Shown here: positions 33,476 through 46,219 of the stretch, piece by piece | How positions within the stretch are numbered: position 1 is the first letter of the stretch | Layout: every line of letters starts with the position of its first letter | Source: Paracyclopina nana | Lineage: Eukaryota > Arthropoda > Copepoda > Cyclopoida > Cyclopettidae | Direction of reading: 5' to 3' | Assembly: GCA_019096065.1 (NCBI GenBank) | Contig: JAGUCH010000005.1 | Location: 3,224,001-3,288,000, forward strand | Length of the DNA stretch: 64,000 bases | Notes under the pieces: generated by a model | What the model saw: the letters and a program-made list of their open reading frames with translations, nothing else | Database searches by the model: none | What the model was told of the DNA's origin: nothing | Program-made: the position numbers and the translations under genes

Positions 33476-36400
33476 GTTTGTCTCTTATGGTGAAGCCTCA
33501 AACTGAAAAAGGATACGAAAACTGTAAAAACAGCCAAAAAATCAACGCTTTCGCGCGCTTTAAAAGCTGTCGTTTTGCGCGCTCAATAAATTATTAATTT
33601 CGAGCCCAATTTAACATCTGGCAAAATATGAAACAAATGCCAGGTAGACAGCTTTCATAAGGGCAAATTTCCCATAAAAGCGACGCATTTCACTCTTGAA
33701 ACGTAGCCGAAAAAATACCTGCTTTTTTTCCAGTAAATGCTTATTATGCGCAAATTAAAGCTATCCCGTATCAAGCAGAAGCCACCTGCCTGCGCATAAG
33801 CTTGAGCAGAGGGAAATTTGCTGATGATATGCATTAGATTCAGATATGGCCGCCATGTTGACAAGTTTTCCCCCGGAGGTTACGACCGACCTCGTGATCG
33901 GTAGGAGAGCGAATGTGCTCAATTCTGGGTGGGACTCTTGTAGTCAAGGAAATTTTCGAGGACACGCCCCGCGGAGAGGATGCACAAAGGGCTTTCTCAA
34001 CGCGGCCAATGGAGGATGAGATGCAGCTTCCATCTTGGCCAATGGCTCCTCGACCGATCGAGCTTTCTCGGAGCCCCGGGAAAAATCTCCACGAAAACCT
34101 TATACAAGCCAGGGTCCCCCCAACTACGAAACGCACGCGCATCAATAAAGATATAATGGCCGAGGCTAGCCTAGCTCTTGCCAGCTACATCTAGGCTGGT
34201 CTACTCGATTTCCTCTCAGCCCAAAATACATGATGCTACTTTCGTCCGGGCATATTATTTTTCCCCCGGACCATTAGTGCTTTCGTTAGGAAATTAAAAA
34301 GCATCCATCTTCAATTGGGCAGTCGAGTCGCCATCCCTCTGATTAGAAAAAACAATGCTGCTGTGCTAAACGACCACTCGGCCTCTCCAGAAAGGCCATT
34401 TTTCAAGGCAAAAAATTGAGCAATTAATATCTTTTACAACAGCTAACAACTTACGGCCAATCAGTGGTAGGGGAGTTTCGTCAACCAAATTTTACATCAA
34501 GAATGCCTGGAAAATTTGCATGCTTGATTGTATATGAAGGTTCTACTGTATTGGGATAAATGCATACAATGTCCTCACTGCATATTATGCGAGGCGCGAA
34601 ATCGATTTTTTAAGCCTCGCTCCGTAAAGATATCAGCTGTGGATTCTTAGATCTTTTTGCAAAACCAATGCAATGCAGGACTAGGGTCTAATGAAAATGC
34701 ACAATTTATGGAAGAAGCGGAATACAGAAGGATACACATAAATACTTGCTTACCGCAGCCACGAAGTTTTTTCTTTTCATTTTTTGCTCTAGATATCACG
34801 TTGCCAAGATTAAATTCAGCAGAGCGTAAAACTGATGAAATAAGCACCATTTGGCTGAAATAGGGCCAAACTTTTGTGACGCTGTCGCCGTGCAAAGAGA
34901 AACATTTTAAAACTGTGTGTACTATGTATTCTCGAAAATGGGGCTACATAGAAAGGCTAGCCGTCGCACACGCGTTTTGGCTTCCGGTCCCAACGATCCC
35001 AGCATGGGGCCAAGAAAAGGACCTCGACGAGGCCATCACTCACGTGATGAAACGAAAGAAAGTGGAGCAACGACGAGAGTTGGGATGTCGACCATAAAAA
35101 GCTGAAAAAGTCGACAGAAGGGTAAAAAATGGCGGACATGCTATCTTCCTTAGCATCGGAGGGAGTGAAAAATCGCTGACATTAGCCGAAACAAGAAAAA
35201 GAAACGAAATGACACTATGATTGTCCAACTCTGAGGCTGCAGAGAGATAAAACGGCCCAATTTTGTTTCGCTCTGCCTCAAAAACACAGAGAAAAGAAAG
35301 AGAAAAACCGCCTATGATGTAATTTTTGGGTCATCAGTGTGTTGTTGTAACAGAATATTTGAATATTGGTAACACAAGAGGGAGCTGGCAAATCACGCAT
35401 AGTTTGCTCGAGCTTGTTTACGCTGGCTCGCAAGCAAAAATAATCATAATGTGGAAATGATGATCATACTCTCATCTTTTGAATAGGACGATGATGATGC
35501 TGCTGCTGAAAGAAGAGCAGCGGTGCTGTACTGCAACTATGAGAAAGCATTCCCTTTTCACGAGATCCCCTCAAGGAGAAGCAATAGCCAATGAGAAAAG
35601 AGGCCACACAAAAGAAGCCGAGGGAAATGAGTCGGAACACCGGCAGAGAAGAAGAAAACTTCTTCTTCGCATCGCAAATATACTACATCAACTAAATGTA
35701 TCTGCACAAATGGAAGCTATATGGAGAGGCAATCTGCGAAAGCCATTATCCCCCATAAATCTGAGTTAGAACGACGAAAATCCGCGGCTAATGAAATTAC
35801 CAACGATCGCGAGGTTGCCGAGGCTGCTACTATTGCTGTCATCATGACGAGGCCATTAGCGATGCAGATATATGTAGAGGGTTAGAATCGCTTGGGGTCA
35901 AACGAACAAGCTATAGAAAATCCAAATCACGCAGCGCAAACTATTATTATTTAGCATGACCTTGCTATTGGGGAACGGGTGATCTGCAGCAGCGTGTAAG
36001 AACTGAATGTGACCATGGCTGGCCGGATTTTAATACTATACACTGCAGCAGCAGCACATAGTATATATTGGGCGGCTAGAGCAGCCAGCAGCACAGGTGC
36101 ACAAACATCACTGCTCGTTTCCTGGATGTGAATGTTGATTCACCGCGCGTTATTTGGGCATTTTGTTGTCAGATAAAAATTGATGTTTTCGTTCCGAAAA
36201 TTATGTTGGCCTTTGAAGGCCAGTCGTGCATGGCAAAGAAAGCGTCATGCAGAACATTTTTTTAACGCACAAATCGCAACTTCACTCGATGAGTGCTGCT
36301 TTTCTTTTCCCCCTCTCATCTTTTTGTGTAAGATAAGGCAACAAATAATTGGCAAAAGCACTGCAGTCAACAGAGAATGCTTCTTTTTAGCACATCCTCC

Positions 36401-37192
36401 GCCAGCCTACGTAAATCGAGGCTAACTATGGCCCTTTGAAAACATGACACTTCCCACATCATTTTGAAGATTGCACACATGTCACATTTGGTCACTTACC
36501 GTGAACAAAAACAGAGCAGCACTTGATTTTATCCTCACTTCACTTTTGGCCTTTCCGAAATTGCATCTATCGAGCTTCCCACTGCAGTCAGCTAGCAAAC
36601 GAACTCTCACTGAATAGTAATGATGGCGGCCAGAACTTTTCAGCAGCTCACACACACATGCGCGAAAATGCGCTCACCTGGCTCTTTTTCAACCTCTGCG
36701 CGGCCTCAAAGGCCTCTGCCGAGGTTGATATGGGGAACGGAAGGGGTCTTGAAAGGGTGTCGCACTCGCGTTTGTCAGGCGGTGGCCTTTAGGGAGAGTA
36801 AAAGTGCGTGCTCGATCCCCGACGACCTTCCCACACGACTGACTTTTCAGATGTCGAGAATGACGTGCTGGCCTGGCCCTATTGCATCCCACTTGAAACC
36901 TCAGCTAGGCCATGCCCATCCTGTCATGAGCTGGGCTGGCCGACGCGACTGCCCAAATCTCAAGCACATGTGCGCTCATTCTATGCGCACCTGGTACTCA
37001 TACTCACACCCTTCACGAACAGGGTAAACGTTCAAGAAAAAGAAAACTTTCGTGGCAACTATTTTAGGGCTAAAAGTGTGTTATCAGCTTCCTGCAAATT
37101 CTTGCTAATCAGACAGCTTCAAGGCTAACTCGCAGAGATGTTTTGATTTAGTGCATTTCCGATTCTATTAGAAACTTAATAAGCATCTGAGC

Positions 37193-37278
37193 TGACGTCA
37201 AATTCTTTATTGCAGTTGCTGCTAATTTTGGGAGGGTGTGACTGTAGTTTTATACATCTTCCTCGTAACATGACGTCA
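37193..37278. promoter_or_regulatory. Pair of CRE-type sites
   Basis: Perfect TGACGTCA palindromes at 37193-37200 and 37271-37278, centres 78 bp apart. This is the established binding core of CREB/ATF factors. They lie between talin and TMEM169, and which gene they serve is unknown. Confidence 0.35.
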
Positions 37279-39414
37279 TTTCTCTTACATCTAGCAAGGG
37301 AATTCCAAGCGAAGTGAAGGAGTTCTACAACGACACGAAAAGACTAAAGAAGACACATTTCGCGGTCGAGTGGGCGATAATAGGACCAGCTCTGAAATCT
37401 TGGTCAAACCACGTAAATGGCCACATTTTTATCCTACAACTGCACTCCACTATTTGATCACCAAACATAGAAGTGGCACCTGGTCTAATACAACAATGTG
37501 GAGGAATATGAAATGGTCACGCCTACGCGTTGCTATTTGGTTCCAACAAGCAACTATTCGTAGCTTTTTAGTCTATCAGTAAGGTTAATGATTTGGGTGG
37601 GCCAACCTCCCCCGGATTTCCTTCAAGCCTATTCTTGAATCTGCTTTTAATAAGGAACTAATACATGCTACGCTCAAAGAAAACCGCACGAGTCATAAAA
37701 GCATAAGGGCGTTTGAAGTCAATTCGATAAGCACATGGTCAACCAAAATGCAAACCACGCGCGAGGATATAGCGAGTGCGTAATTTTCTAAATTACATAC
37801 TGCTCAATCATAGCTCACAATTGATTGAGAAACATAAGGTCAAAACATCAAGATCATCGATCGTCGATGAAAGTTGAGTCATACGGAGCTATCAAAGACT
37901 AGCGAGAAATTACATTCATAGCAAAAACATTCGGCACAGAGATGAGCAACTTTATGGCTCTCTGTGAAAAAACAAACAAAGCGAAAAAAACTCCATCAGT
38001 TTTGGCACACTGTGCTCATTTATGCGTTCTGTATGCATAATGCGCGCGAATGAGCAAGCCAAGAAAGTCAGACTTCAGCAGCTTTGAGCATGAAAAGTAT
38101 ACAAACGTCGACGTCGACTTGGGCAAGTGCCAAACATGAAAGTTTTGAAGATCTACTTTACCTTATCATTAATCTGCCGCCTTTTTTTCCGGTGTCCAAT
38201 TTCGCACTCTACTCTTTTTTTACTGAAAAGCCATGCAGCAACGGCAAAATTAGCTTAAGGTGTGCGCTGCCCTTATCACAATAAGGCCAGCAGCGCCTGT
38301 AGGTGATGAAAATAGAGGCCAGCGGAACTATTACTATACTCTGATAATAAAACGGCAACTTGTGGACAAGTCGTAGGAAAATGATGATAAGCAGACATGA
38401 CACGTGATAACATTCAAGCACGCTTGTAAGCGATCTGACGAAACGCAGAACGACGTACGATCATCAGGATCTTTTTTGGGCCAAAGATGTTTCAAAAAGT
38501 ACCCTACAGCTAGCAACTGCTGGGTTGTGACCTTGCTTTTATTACATTATGCTGCAGCTAGTGCAAGCCTGAGGATGGATACAACAACGACTACGGCGCC
38601 TAAACACTTTCCCCAGAGTGGAGTTGGCTTTCTAAATCCCTTCTCGTCTATTACATACAAGGCTAATGTGTTATGAAAGCTGGCGAACAAATCAACATTG
38701 ATTGAACAGATATGGCAGCAGCAGCTCAACTAGGGTGGAAAAGCTTTTAGTCTGATTATGCTCGATGAGGGTGTTTGGCTTTCTTCCGGCGGACATTTAT
38801 CCAACTAAACCATGCAGGCCAATAAAAAGGCTAACCATGCTTCAGTTAAAAGTTGTGCTTCTGCTCACAACGCACCAAGACAAATTTGCTTTCTTGAGTG
38901 CTCTTGCTAAGTAACCCGATGCATCTTCTGCAGTACTTGGTTTAATGGCCGCTAAAGACCCTTTCTACAAAGTATGCCAGAAAACGGATGATATTTCTTA
39001 TGACATTCCTAGGCTATTTCAAGGCCGATTTAATCGTGATTCAAGATATCTTCTTGCTGCTAACCGAGTCATCAGATAGACTCTTTCTGAGAAAGGGATG
39101 ATCTCCTCGAATGAATCACTCTCCAAGAGAGCTAAAAGCTATTGTGTGTGAAGACCGCTTTGATTGAGCGAGAAGTTGCGCTTTGTGCGTTACTTCGAGT
39201 ATGGCACTAAAGGTGCGAAAGGGGCTTTCAAGAGCTTTCTCCGGTCGTACACAATCGTCAAAATAATCACCATAAAGAGAGGCGGGAGATCTGGTTTTTC
39301 TCACGATAAAGAGCACGACCGAAAAACACGAACACCAATTTTTCTCTTCGAAATACAAGTACGTACGTTCGCGTTCTTGAGAAAAGAAGGCATGAAAGTA
39401 TGAGAGAGTCTTAC

Positions 39415-39780
39415 CTAAAGTGCCTCGTCTTCGCAAGTTAATGTAAATTCCATCGAGACTAGACAATGATTGACTGATTTTGGAAGTTGTCAGCTGAGAT
39501 TTTAAAGTCATGCACTCGTCAGCACTTTAAAATCTAGACAATCTTCGCGTTGTGGATGCATACATTTGAATGGCAAATTCAAATCGTCGTCGTTGCTCGT
39601 CTTGAAATGCATCCAGATCCGCCCAGCTTGCTCCTCACTGATTGCACTCGGACGAAAAACGATCAAGAATGCTTGCCCACAACGGATTTTCTTGAAAAAT
39701 TCGTCGTCCGCAGTTTCAAGCTGACTTCGAGGTTGACAATGTGTGCACTGAGAACTACTGTGCAATGTTGACAAAGTCAT
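39415..39780 (-). other. Exon-like open segment of unknown nature
   Basis: A 90-codon ATG frame (39780-39508) has protein-like composition, and its TGA overlaps the ATG of a second frame starting at 39511. The second frame runs 32 codons to an AG|GTAAGA donor at 39415. I recognise no family. It could be a small gene, an upstream exon, or chance. Confidence 0.2.
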
Positions 39781-40370
39781 TATACGGCAGCGCACAACTA
39801 AATCCAGACCATGGGCCCGAAATGAGATATTCTATGAATTCTTGCAAAAGTTCAAGTGATCATTGAACAGAATTGCGACTTATGTGAAAAGTTCCTCTTC
39901 TGATTTGACAGTTTTTTTAATGCCCCACGAGATATGTTTGGCAAAAACAATATTATTCCAAATTGCAAGGTTGGGCGATTCTTAAAAATTCTTCCGTTAA
40001 ACTAGGGGCGGCTCCCATTGTGGTAGCGCACAACAAAAAAATTTCCGGGCCCATGAGGCTTTAATCACATTTCACTGACATTGTTCAAACAACTAAACAT
40101 ATTTTTGAGCTATTATAGCTTGCAATATTATATGAAGTTTTGATCTCGACTACTATTTTGAAAGCGTATGAAAATGATGCAAAATTGGAATTTTTTTCTA
40201 AATCAAAGCCATATGTTACTTCCTCGGCCCGAACAACTCAGTTTGTAGCAGTCCATACAAGGGAACTCATAGAATCAAGCCAATTTTTGCTGCTCCTGCT
40301 ACTGTCAAAAAAACCTGATGAATTTGTGTAGAACGACCTCGAAGCAGACAGACCAGATCTGAAAAGTGAC

Positions 40371-40406
40371 ATGAGCGTCTGGCGGAGCCGGAAACATCAG
40401 GGATGA
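40371..40406 (+). promoter_or_regulatory. Upstream ORF overlapping the TMEM169 start
   Basis: An ATG 32 nt before the TMEM169 start opens an 11-codon frame in a different phase. Its TGA shares bases with the TMEM169 ATG (ATGA). This arrangement is known to favour or limit re-initiation, but it matters only if the mRNA 5' end lies upstream of 40371. Confidence 0.4.
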
Positions 40407-42083
40407 ACGGGGACACTCCAAAAGCCGGAGGAATGGCACCGGGGTCACCGGCTACAAAAAGAAAGCCCGTGCCTACTCCAAGAAACACCCTAAAAAAGCC
40501 CTCCTTGATCGACAAAGAAGAAAGGGAGCTTCGAAGGAAGCTCATCAATGGGGTCGATTCGCAGGTAAGACTGTCACTAAATTGCTTCGAAATGAAATGC
40601 TCATCAATTAACCTCATAGGGTCAAACCTCTGGGGACTCTGGATCGCCTGATGATGCCGTGCCACGCAAAACGGGTGGTGAGGACGGTGAAGACATTTTG
40701 GCTGCTCTGGAAAAGATTCCAGGCGTTGGCAGCCTACGCAGCTTGAATTCAGTGGGATCCAGTCAACCCTCCTACACGTTTGACCACAGATCTGTGAAGC
40801 GAGAGGAATCGAGTCACAGCATTTCTTCTGGGCTAAGCTTGAGTCTGGTAATGAATTATTAATGGGCGACACCGTTTTACTTTTGCATGACATGCCATCA
40901 TCATTACTCTTGTAGCTCGATAAGGGGGAACGCAAAAGAAGCCTGGGACTTGGGGAGAGGTCATTGACAAGTCCTCGAATCTTGATGCTCAACGGCAAAA
41001 ATAAAGAAGACAAAAGTGCAAGCAGCTCCCAAAGTCAGACAGAAGACAAAAGCGAGGAGACTGATGCGACGTCTGTCTCCTCCCCCATCAGTCCGGGAAG
41101 AGGAGTGCAAAGGGGTACCGAAAAAAGGCGCTCACTCAAGTCAGTAAAAATCCTCGAAAGCAGCGATTCTTCAGGGAACGAGGAAAAGGCTGCTATGATT
41201 CAGGAACGCCCCCTCCCAGAGCTGCCACTCAAATTGTAATTCAATATATATTCGTTCTCACCATTTCTCTAATTAATCCACTCAATTATGCAGGCAAGAG
41301 GAAGACGACGCGATTGAGGTTGTCAGCAATGAAGAAATCTACACTGCCCTGCTCACGCCAGAGGATCATTATCAGGAACTGAAGCCCAACAATAATCTCA
41401 TGCCAAGTACGAACAACTCAGCAACTCTGAAGACTGACGAAGACCCTCAAAATCTCAATTTGACCAACAACACGATGAAGTCGAGGAGGTCAACAAAGTT
41501 GACAGAAGGCGACTCCTTGCCATCGTTGTCAACTTCGAGCAAAAATTACCTCACGATGACAGGCACGATCAAGCGGGGAAAGCTACCGGAGAAAAGTTTC
41601 GACATCCAACTGAGCGTGACACCGGACCACCTATCAAAGCTGGAAAAGAGAGTGCACGATAAGTACCATGATCGGTGTTTTTGCGGCTTCCGTCGGGGGC
41701 CTCACGTATTTTTAATCTCGCTGATGAGCATTCCATTCATGCTTTTGTACTCGACCATTCAAGCCTTTTTCCTCGGCTCGATGACATGGTTCAACATCTT
41801 CCTTTACTACAACGAGGAACGTTCCTGTTGCCACAAACTCCTCTCTCCTTTCGTTCTGCTTGTCTACCCCTTGTGGATTGTGCCAGTCACCCTCGGGCTG
41901 GGCCTGTATGGGGCCGTGCGAGTCGTGTCGTGGTATTGGGACTCGATGGTGAAGGAGCTTCGCGACCCAGATTCAGGATTTATGGCATGGGTCTGTACGA
42001 AACTAAGTCTGCCAGATTGTGCTCCCTATCAAGTCGTCTTATTGTCAGCGGAGGACTCTCCGAATCATCCTCAGTGTGTGTGA
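40403..42083 (+). CDS. TMEM169: TMEM169-like membrane protein
   Basis: Four exons: 40403-40564, 40620-40847, 40916-41235, 41294-42083; phases agree and give 499 aa. The C-terminal 190 residues match the TMEM169 family: a conserved membrane core with two hydrophobic segments (about residues 350-380 and 395-425) separated by the signature GSMTWFNIFLYYNEE. The N-terminal 300 residues are polar, rich in Ser, Lys and Glu, low in complexity and probably disordered. Human TMEM169 is about 297 aa, so the N-terminal extension is long. The molecular role of the family is poorly known. Same strand as dystrobrevin, 923 bp upstream of it. Confidence 0.85.
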
Positions 42084-43006
42084 AGATACTACTATTCTCC
42101 AAATCTAGTCAGAGCTTCGCGCGCAGCAGCGATTTTTGACATGCAACGCGTTATTACCATATTTTTTACTATTGCTATACTACACTGAGCTTCTTCACTT
42201 CTGATATTCTTGTACTGCTGTTCCTTTTGTACAACAAACGACTATTGCTGCAAGTCATTTCTCCTGATGTGCCACGATTATTACCTTTTTTAATATGCTG
42301 ATATTTTTACTGCTACTGCAACACATTCAAGGGTCCTCCCAAGGCATGCGTGTCTTTTAAAATGTAGTAGCTAGCTACCAGGCAGGGTCCTGTTTTTGTA
42401 TTTGTGACACACAATGCGCGCAAATATACTCGTTCCTATATGATGATATGCGGCCCTGCTGCTGTTGCTGTTGTAATCATAGCAGCAGTAGACCTGCGCT
42501 CACATCACATCTGGACTGGAATTCGCACCACTCGAACACATAGGCGGAGTACTCGCTTTGAAGCATAGTAGTCGTTCACAGCCGCCATGCAAACTGCTTC
42601 TCGCAGAGTTGCTTTGGGATCCAGTGTGCAACTTGAAATAACCTGCAGTATAAAGTAGCTATAGTATGCTGTTGTTTTATATATATTCAGCAACATAGAG
42701 TGTTGAACCCTTTCGAAATGAGGTGCTCATGTGCAGATTGAGGACACGCGCTGTGCACTATGTGTGTGGTCCCTTTTTTGTGCAGCACGGCAATTTAATG
42801 GGACATTTCTTATTCGAGGTTTTGTCTCTCGCAACCTCAATTTCCCTGCAATGCAAGGCTGGAGAGCAGGAACAGCAGAAGGGACTTTCTCACAAAAACA
42901 GCCTCTATATGTACAGTAAGTGGAGGACCTGCCGCAGTTAGCTGTCCTACCCTCCACCATTAGTCGTAGGCGGCACATAGAGCCGTAACCATCTGCTTGC
43001 AGCATC
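42084..43006. other. Spacer between TMEM169 and dystrobrevin
   Basis: About 0.9 kb holding the TMEM169 3' UTR and the dystrobrevin promoter/5' UTR. Short repeats of CTG/TTG near 42455. No ORF I would support. Confidence 0.5.
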
Positions 43007-45283
43007 ATGGCCTCGTCCTCCTCAGGAGCATCCTCATCATCGACGACAACCCCTTCACCATCAGGCCACAAGAGCAAAGGGTCCACCGACAAAATTCCAT
43101 CAACTGCCCTCATCAACTCGGCTAAAGAAAACGACCTCACGAGCAGCAATGAAGTTGATACCGAAGATGATTTGAATAACATTTCATCCAGCTTATCATC
43201 TGCGTGGGTGGACGACATCAGATTCTCTTCCTATCGGTTGGCAGCCAAATTGAGACTGCTGCAGCAACGAACTGGTCTGGTTTTGTTAGATGTTTGGAAC
43301 GTGATTGAGGCAATCAGGGAAAATGGACTACACACCGTTGACCCTGATGCATCCATTCCCAAGACAAGATTGGAGGCCCTTCTCTCATCCATGTATGGAG
43401 CTCTGGCTAAAAGACTGCCACCTCCAGGTGGATCCATGGGAGGTTCAGTGAGCCCTAATGACCTCCAGGGCATGGCCTCATGGCTGTTTTCTTGGGTATT
43501 CACTGCTCTAAAGCCAGCTGGATCCACCAACATAAAAGTGAGAAGAGCTATAATATTTGCGCTTTCCTTTTTAATTATTTACGAACTTATGGTTTCGTTA
43601 GGTTCGTACACTCAAAACGGCCCTGGCAACATTATGCTCGGGCAAATTATTGGACAAACTTCGCTACCTTTTTTCACAATTGACGGACGCAAATGGACAC
43701 ATGATGCCCGAGCGATTTTCGGCCTTCATCCGTGACGTGGGACGAATAGCCTCGGCAGTTGGCGAAGAAAGGCAGCATGAGGTACGTTAATTCTATTACA
43801 ACTAAAAGGAAATGAATGAGAGGTGCTTTCTATTTATCGCAGCATTCTATTTGCTTACACAACTAGCATGTGTACAATCACTTTTATTAATGCTATATAT
43901 CATCGCAGGAAAGCCCAGATTCCATCTTCGAGCTCTGCGGCCCCAAGCCCGTCACAGTGAATGACTTCATTGAAACGCTCATGTCAGATCCTGGGCCCGC
44001 CTGCCTTTCTTGGCTGCCATTACTCCATAGGATTGCTAATGCGGAGTCTGTGGTTCACCATGGTCTCAGATGTGCCTCCTGTCGGACCGAGAGCTTCCGT
44101 GGCCTCAAGTATAAGTCGGACCGGTCCCCAGCCTATCAACTCTGTCAGGCTTGCTTCTGGTGCGGCCACATAGCGAGCGAGCATAAAAACGACGTCTTCA
44201 AGGAATACAATTCGTTTAAGCCATCATCAGGGCGTTCCACTACGCCATTATCCTCCTCCTCGTTGAAAAAATCAATGGGCTGCATCCAAGGAGAAAAAAG
44301 TGGAGTATCGAAGAAGAGCACCAACAGCAGCTCAAAGAAGGTCCCAAAGTTCCCTGATCATCCAGAGAAGCCTATGGATTTGTCAAACATGATGCCTCCT
44401 ACTTCGGCGTCCTCTGGAACCCTTTGGAGTCATCCGCCCGTCTCTTCGTCTAATCCTCACATTCCTCCTGTGCGAGCTGCCAGTTCTGCGAGCAATCCAA
44501 TTTCAGAGCAACAGTACTATGGGGATCACTATGATACAGGCGATCAATATGTGGTAAAAAGACATTTACTGGGATTTTATTTGTGCACCTTATTGTATAA
44601 ATAACACTGTTACAGGGAGCATATCCCGAGGACGAGCATCAACTGATTGCAGCTTATGCACACCAATTAGCCACCTCCCCCGAGGCTGCAGAGGTTGAGA
44701 TGATGACCTCTCATTCAAAGCACTTGGTGCGCGAGCTGGAACGCAAGAACCGTGAAATCATGCGCGACATTCATCAGTTGAAACATGCTCATCGCAACAG
44801 AAGCCAAAGGATTATGCAAATGCCAAGAGCGGATCCATCAATCGTCTCAGAGTTGGAGGTAAAACTTTTCTTGACACATGCTGCTCTAGTTTAGGCAATA
44901 TTCGTATGTATAGTATACTTTACTACGAGTTCTGTTTCCTATATGTATAGGATCTTCGGCATCACAGAGCTGACCTGGAAGTCCGACTAGATGAGCTTCA
45001 AACAGCAAGAAGGGACTTGATGATAGAGCTAGAGGAGCTGATGAAATTGCTCAAGGTGAACAACCAAGTGATGTATCCACAGGATCCCCGAATGTTTTCT
45101 AGACAGCAGCAAGGTCAACAGCATCGACCCATGGTAGTCATTTCGCCTGCTGGAAACAACCGTTATGATGATGTCACTGATGTCTCTGGCCTCGGAATAG
45201 ATAGGATCCGTCCCCCTTCTTCTGCTAAGCGTAGAACGGGTGTGGTGGCCAACGAGGATTCTGTCAACTCTGGTTCTGACTGA
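43007..45283 (+). CDS. Dystrobrevin
   Basis: Five exons: 43007-43537, 43602-43781, 43909-44553, 44616-44858, 44951-45283; all phase 0, 643 aa. After a Ser-rich N-terminus comes the dystrophin-type EF-hand pair (DIRFSSYRLAAKLRLLQQRT, LDVWNVIEAIRENGL, then TALATLCSGKLLDKLRYLFS), next the LMSDPGPACLSWLPLLHRIA linker, and a ZZ zinc finger (CASC ... CQACFWCGH, about residues 275-320). The C-terminal third carries two coiled-coil helices (around HLVRELERKNREIMRDIHQL and VRLDELQTARRDLMIELEEL) that pair with dystrophin. The protein is a cytoplasmic part of the dystrophin-glycoprotein complex at muscle and neuronal membranes. The ZZ finger and coiled coils exclude dystrophin itself, which would have upstream spectrin repeats and a WW domain. 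Confidence 0.92.
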
Positions 45284-46219
45284 TCATGATGGCTTTCACA
45301 GTTTGCGAAGCAATAGGACCTATCACCATCATCTTCTACTACTAGTCAACCTCAACGCATACCTTTACATACGTATTCCCTCAAACTCAAGACATCATCA
45401 TTACCCCAATTATCCTAATAAGTGACTTCTCAAGATTAACGTCGTTACTTTGTGTTAAGACCCTTACATATGAGCATCATCACAAGCTGCTGCACAAACA
45501 ATCCTGTTAAATGCGATTTAAATTCGATCCTTTGTACTACTATATATATTCTTCCATGGCGTGTCCCAGCTGATTAAACTAAAGTGCTTCATCTAATTTG
45601 GAATTCCTTTTGTGCGGGGAATGACCTCGTCATGTGTTTGCTGATGCATTTAAGCGCTCGCTGTTTCCAGACAGCCATTGCATGGCAACATACAATAGTA
45701 TAGTAGCTAGCAAAGGGAAGTAATTTGCATCTTGATTATTCTTTGTCATAATCATGCTCCGTAGTAAAAGCCCTAGCTGCTGAAGAAAGCTTAAGCTAAA
45801 AAATATTCTCATCTGCTTTCTGACGTAAACTGGAGTAAGATAATTTAGCTACCCAATGCTTACAAAAAGTTGCTCGATAGAAAAAGCAAGGCAACCATGT
45901 TATTATTATACCTCTTCAAAACAGAGAGGAGCAAAAGAAGCTTCCACAGTGGCTAAAGATATCGTCTGGACTGGTGGTAATTTTCTAGCCATTCAGCATT
46001 CTTCAGAATTGCTGAGCCGGTTTAAGTATCCAATTAGTGCAACACTGACCATCCAAGATCATCTTATGAAACACACAAGTCAGGTGGTGGGTTGCGCGAA
46101 TATATTTTCCGTCAAATTGCGCCCCGTCAGTAGAAGTGTAAACAAAACTTTGACATAGTTAGTAGTCACAAAAGCCGAGTGGACCGTCTGATATCTCATG
46201 GAATAGTTTTTTGTGCAAA
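45284..46219. other. Spacer between dystrobrevin and PIGS
   Basis: Contains the dystrobrevin 3' UTR (an ATTAAA occurs near 45573) and the PIGS promoter. A 100-codon open frame at 45856-46158 has no recognisable features and I do not call it a gene. Confidence 0.5.

Larger units (their letters stand above)
33476..40370. other. Intergenic region between talin and TMEM169
   Basis: About 6.9 kb between two divergently transcribed genes, so it should hold both promoters. No recognisable protein gene was found. Visible elements: two GCCAAT boxes about 37 bp apart (near 34003 and 34040), three ATGGCGG motifs (minus strand near 33850; plus strand near 35129 and 36621), and two perfect TGACGTCA sites at 37193 and 37271. 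A weak exon-like segment lies at 39415-39780. Confidence 0.5.

Noticed and set aside
33003-33506. 167-codon plus-strand open frame
   Set aside because: Its 3' part is antisense to talin exon 1 and the rest is intronic; the composition is not protein-like.
36523-37128. Overlapping plus-strand frames in a GC-richer patch
   Set aside because: Several frames are open at once with no recognisable domain; likely a base-composition effect.
46211-46219. PIGS start nine bases earlier at TTG
   Set aside because: The ATG at 46220 begins the family-typical short cytoplasmic N-terminus; a TTG start is unlikely in an animal gene.
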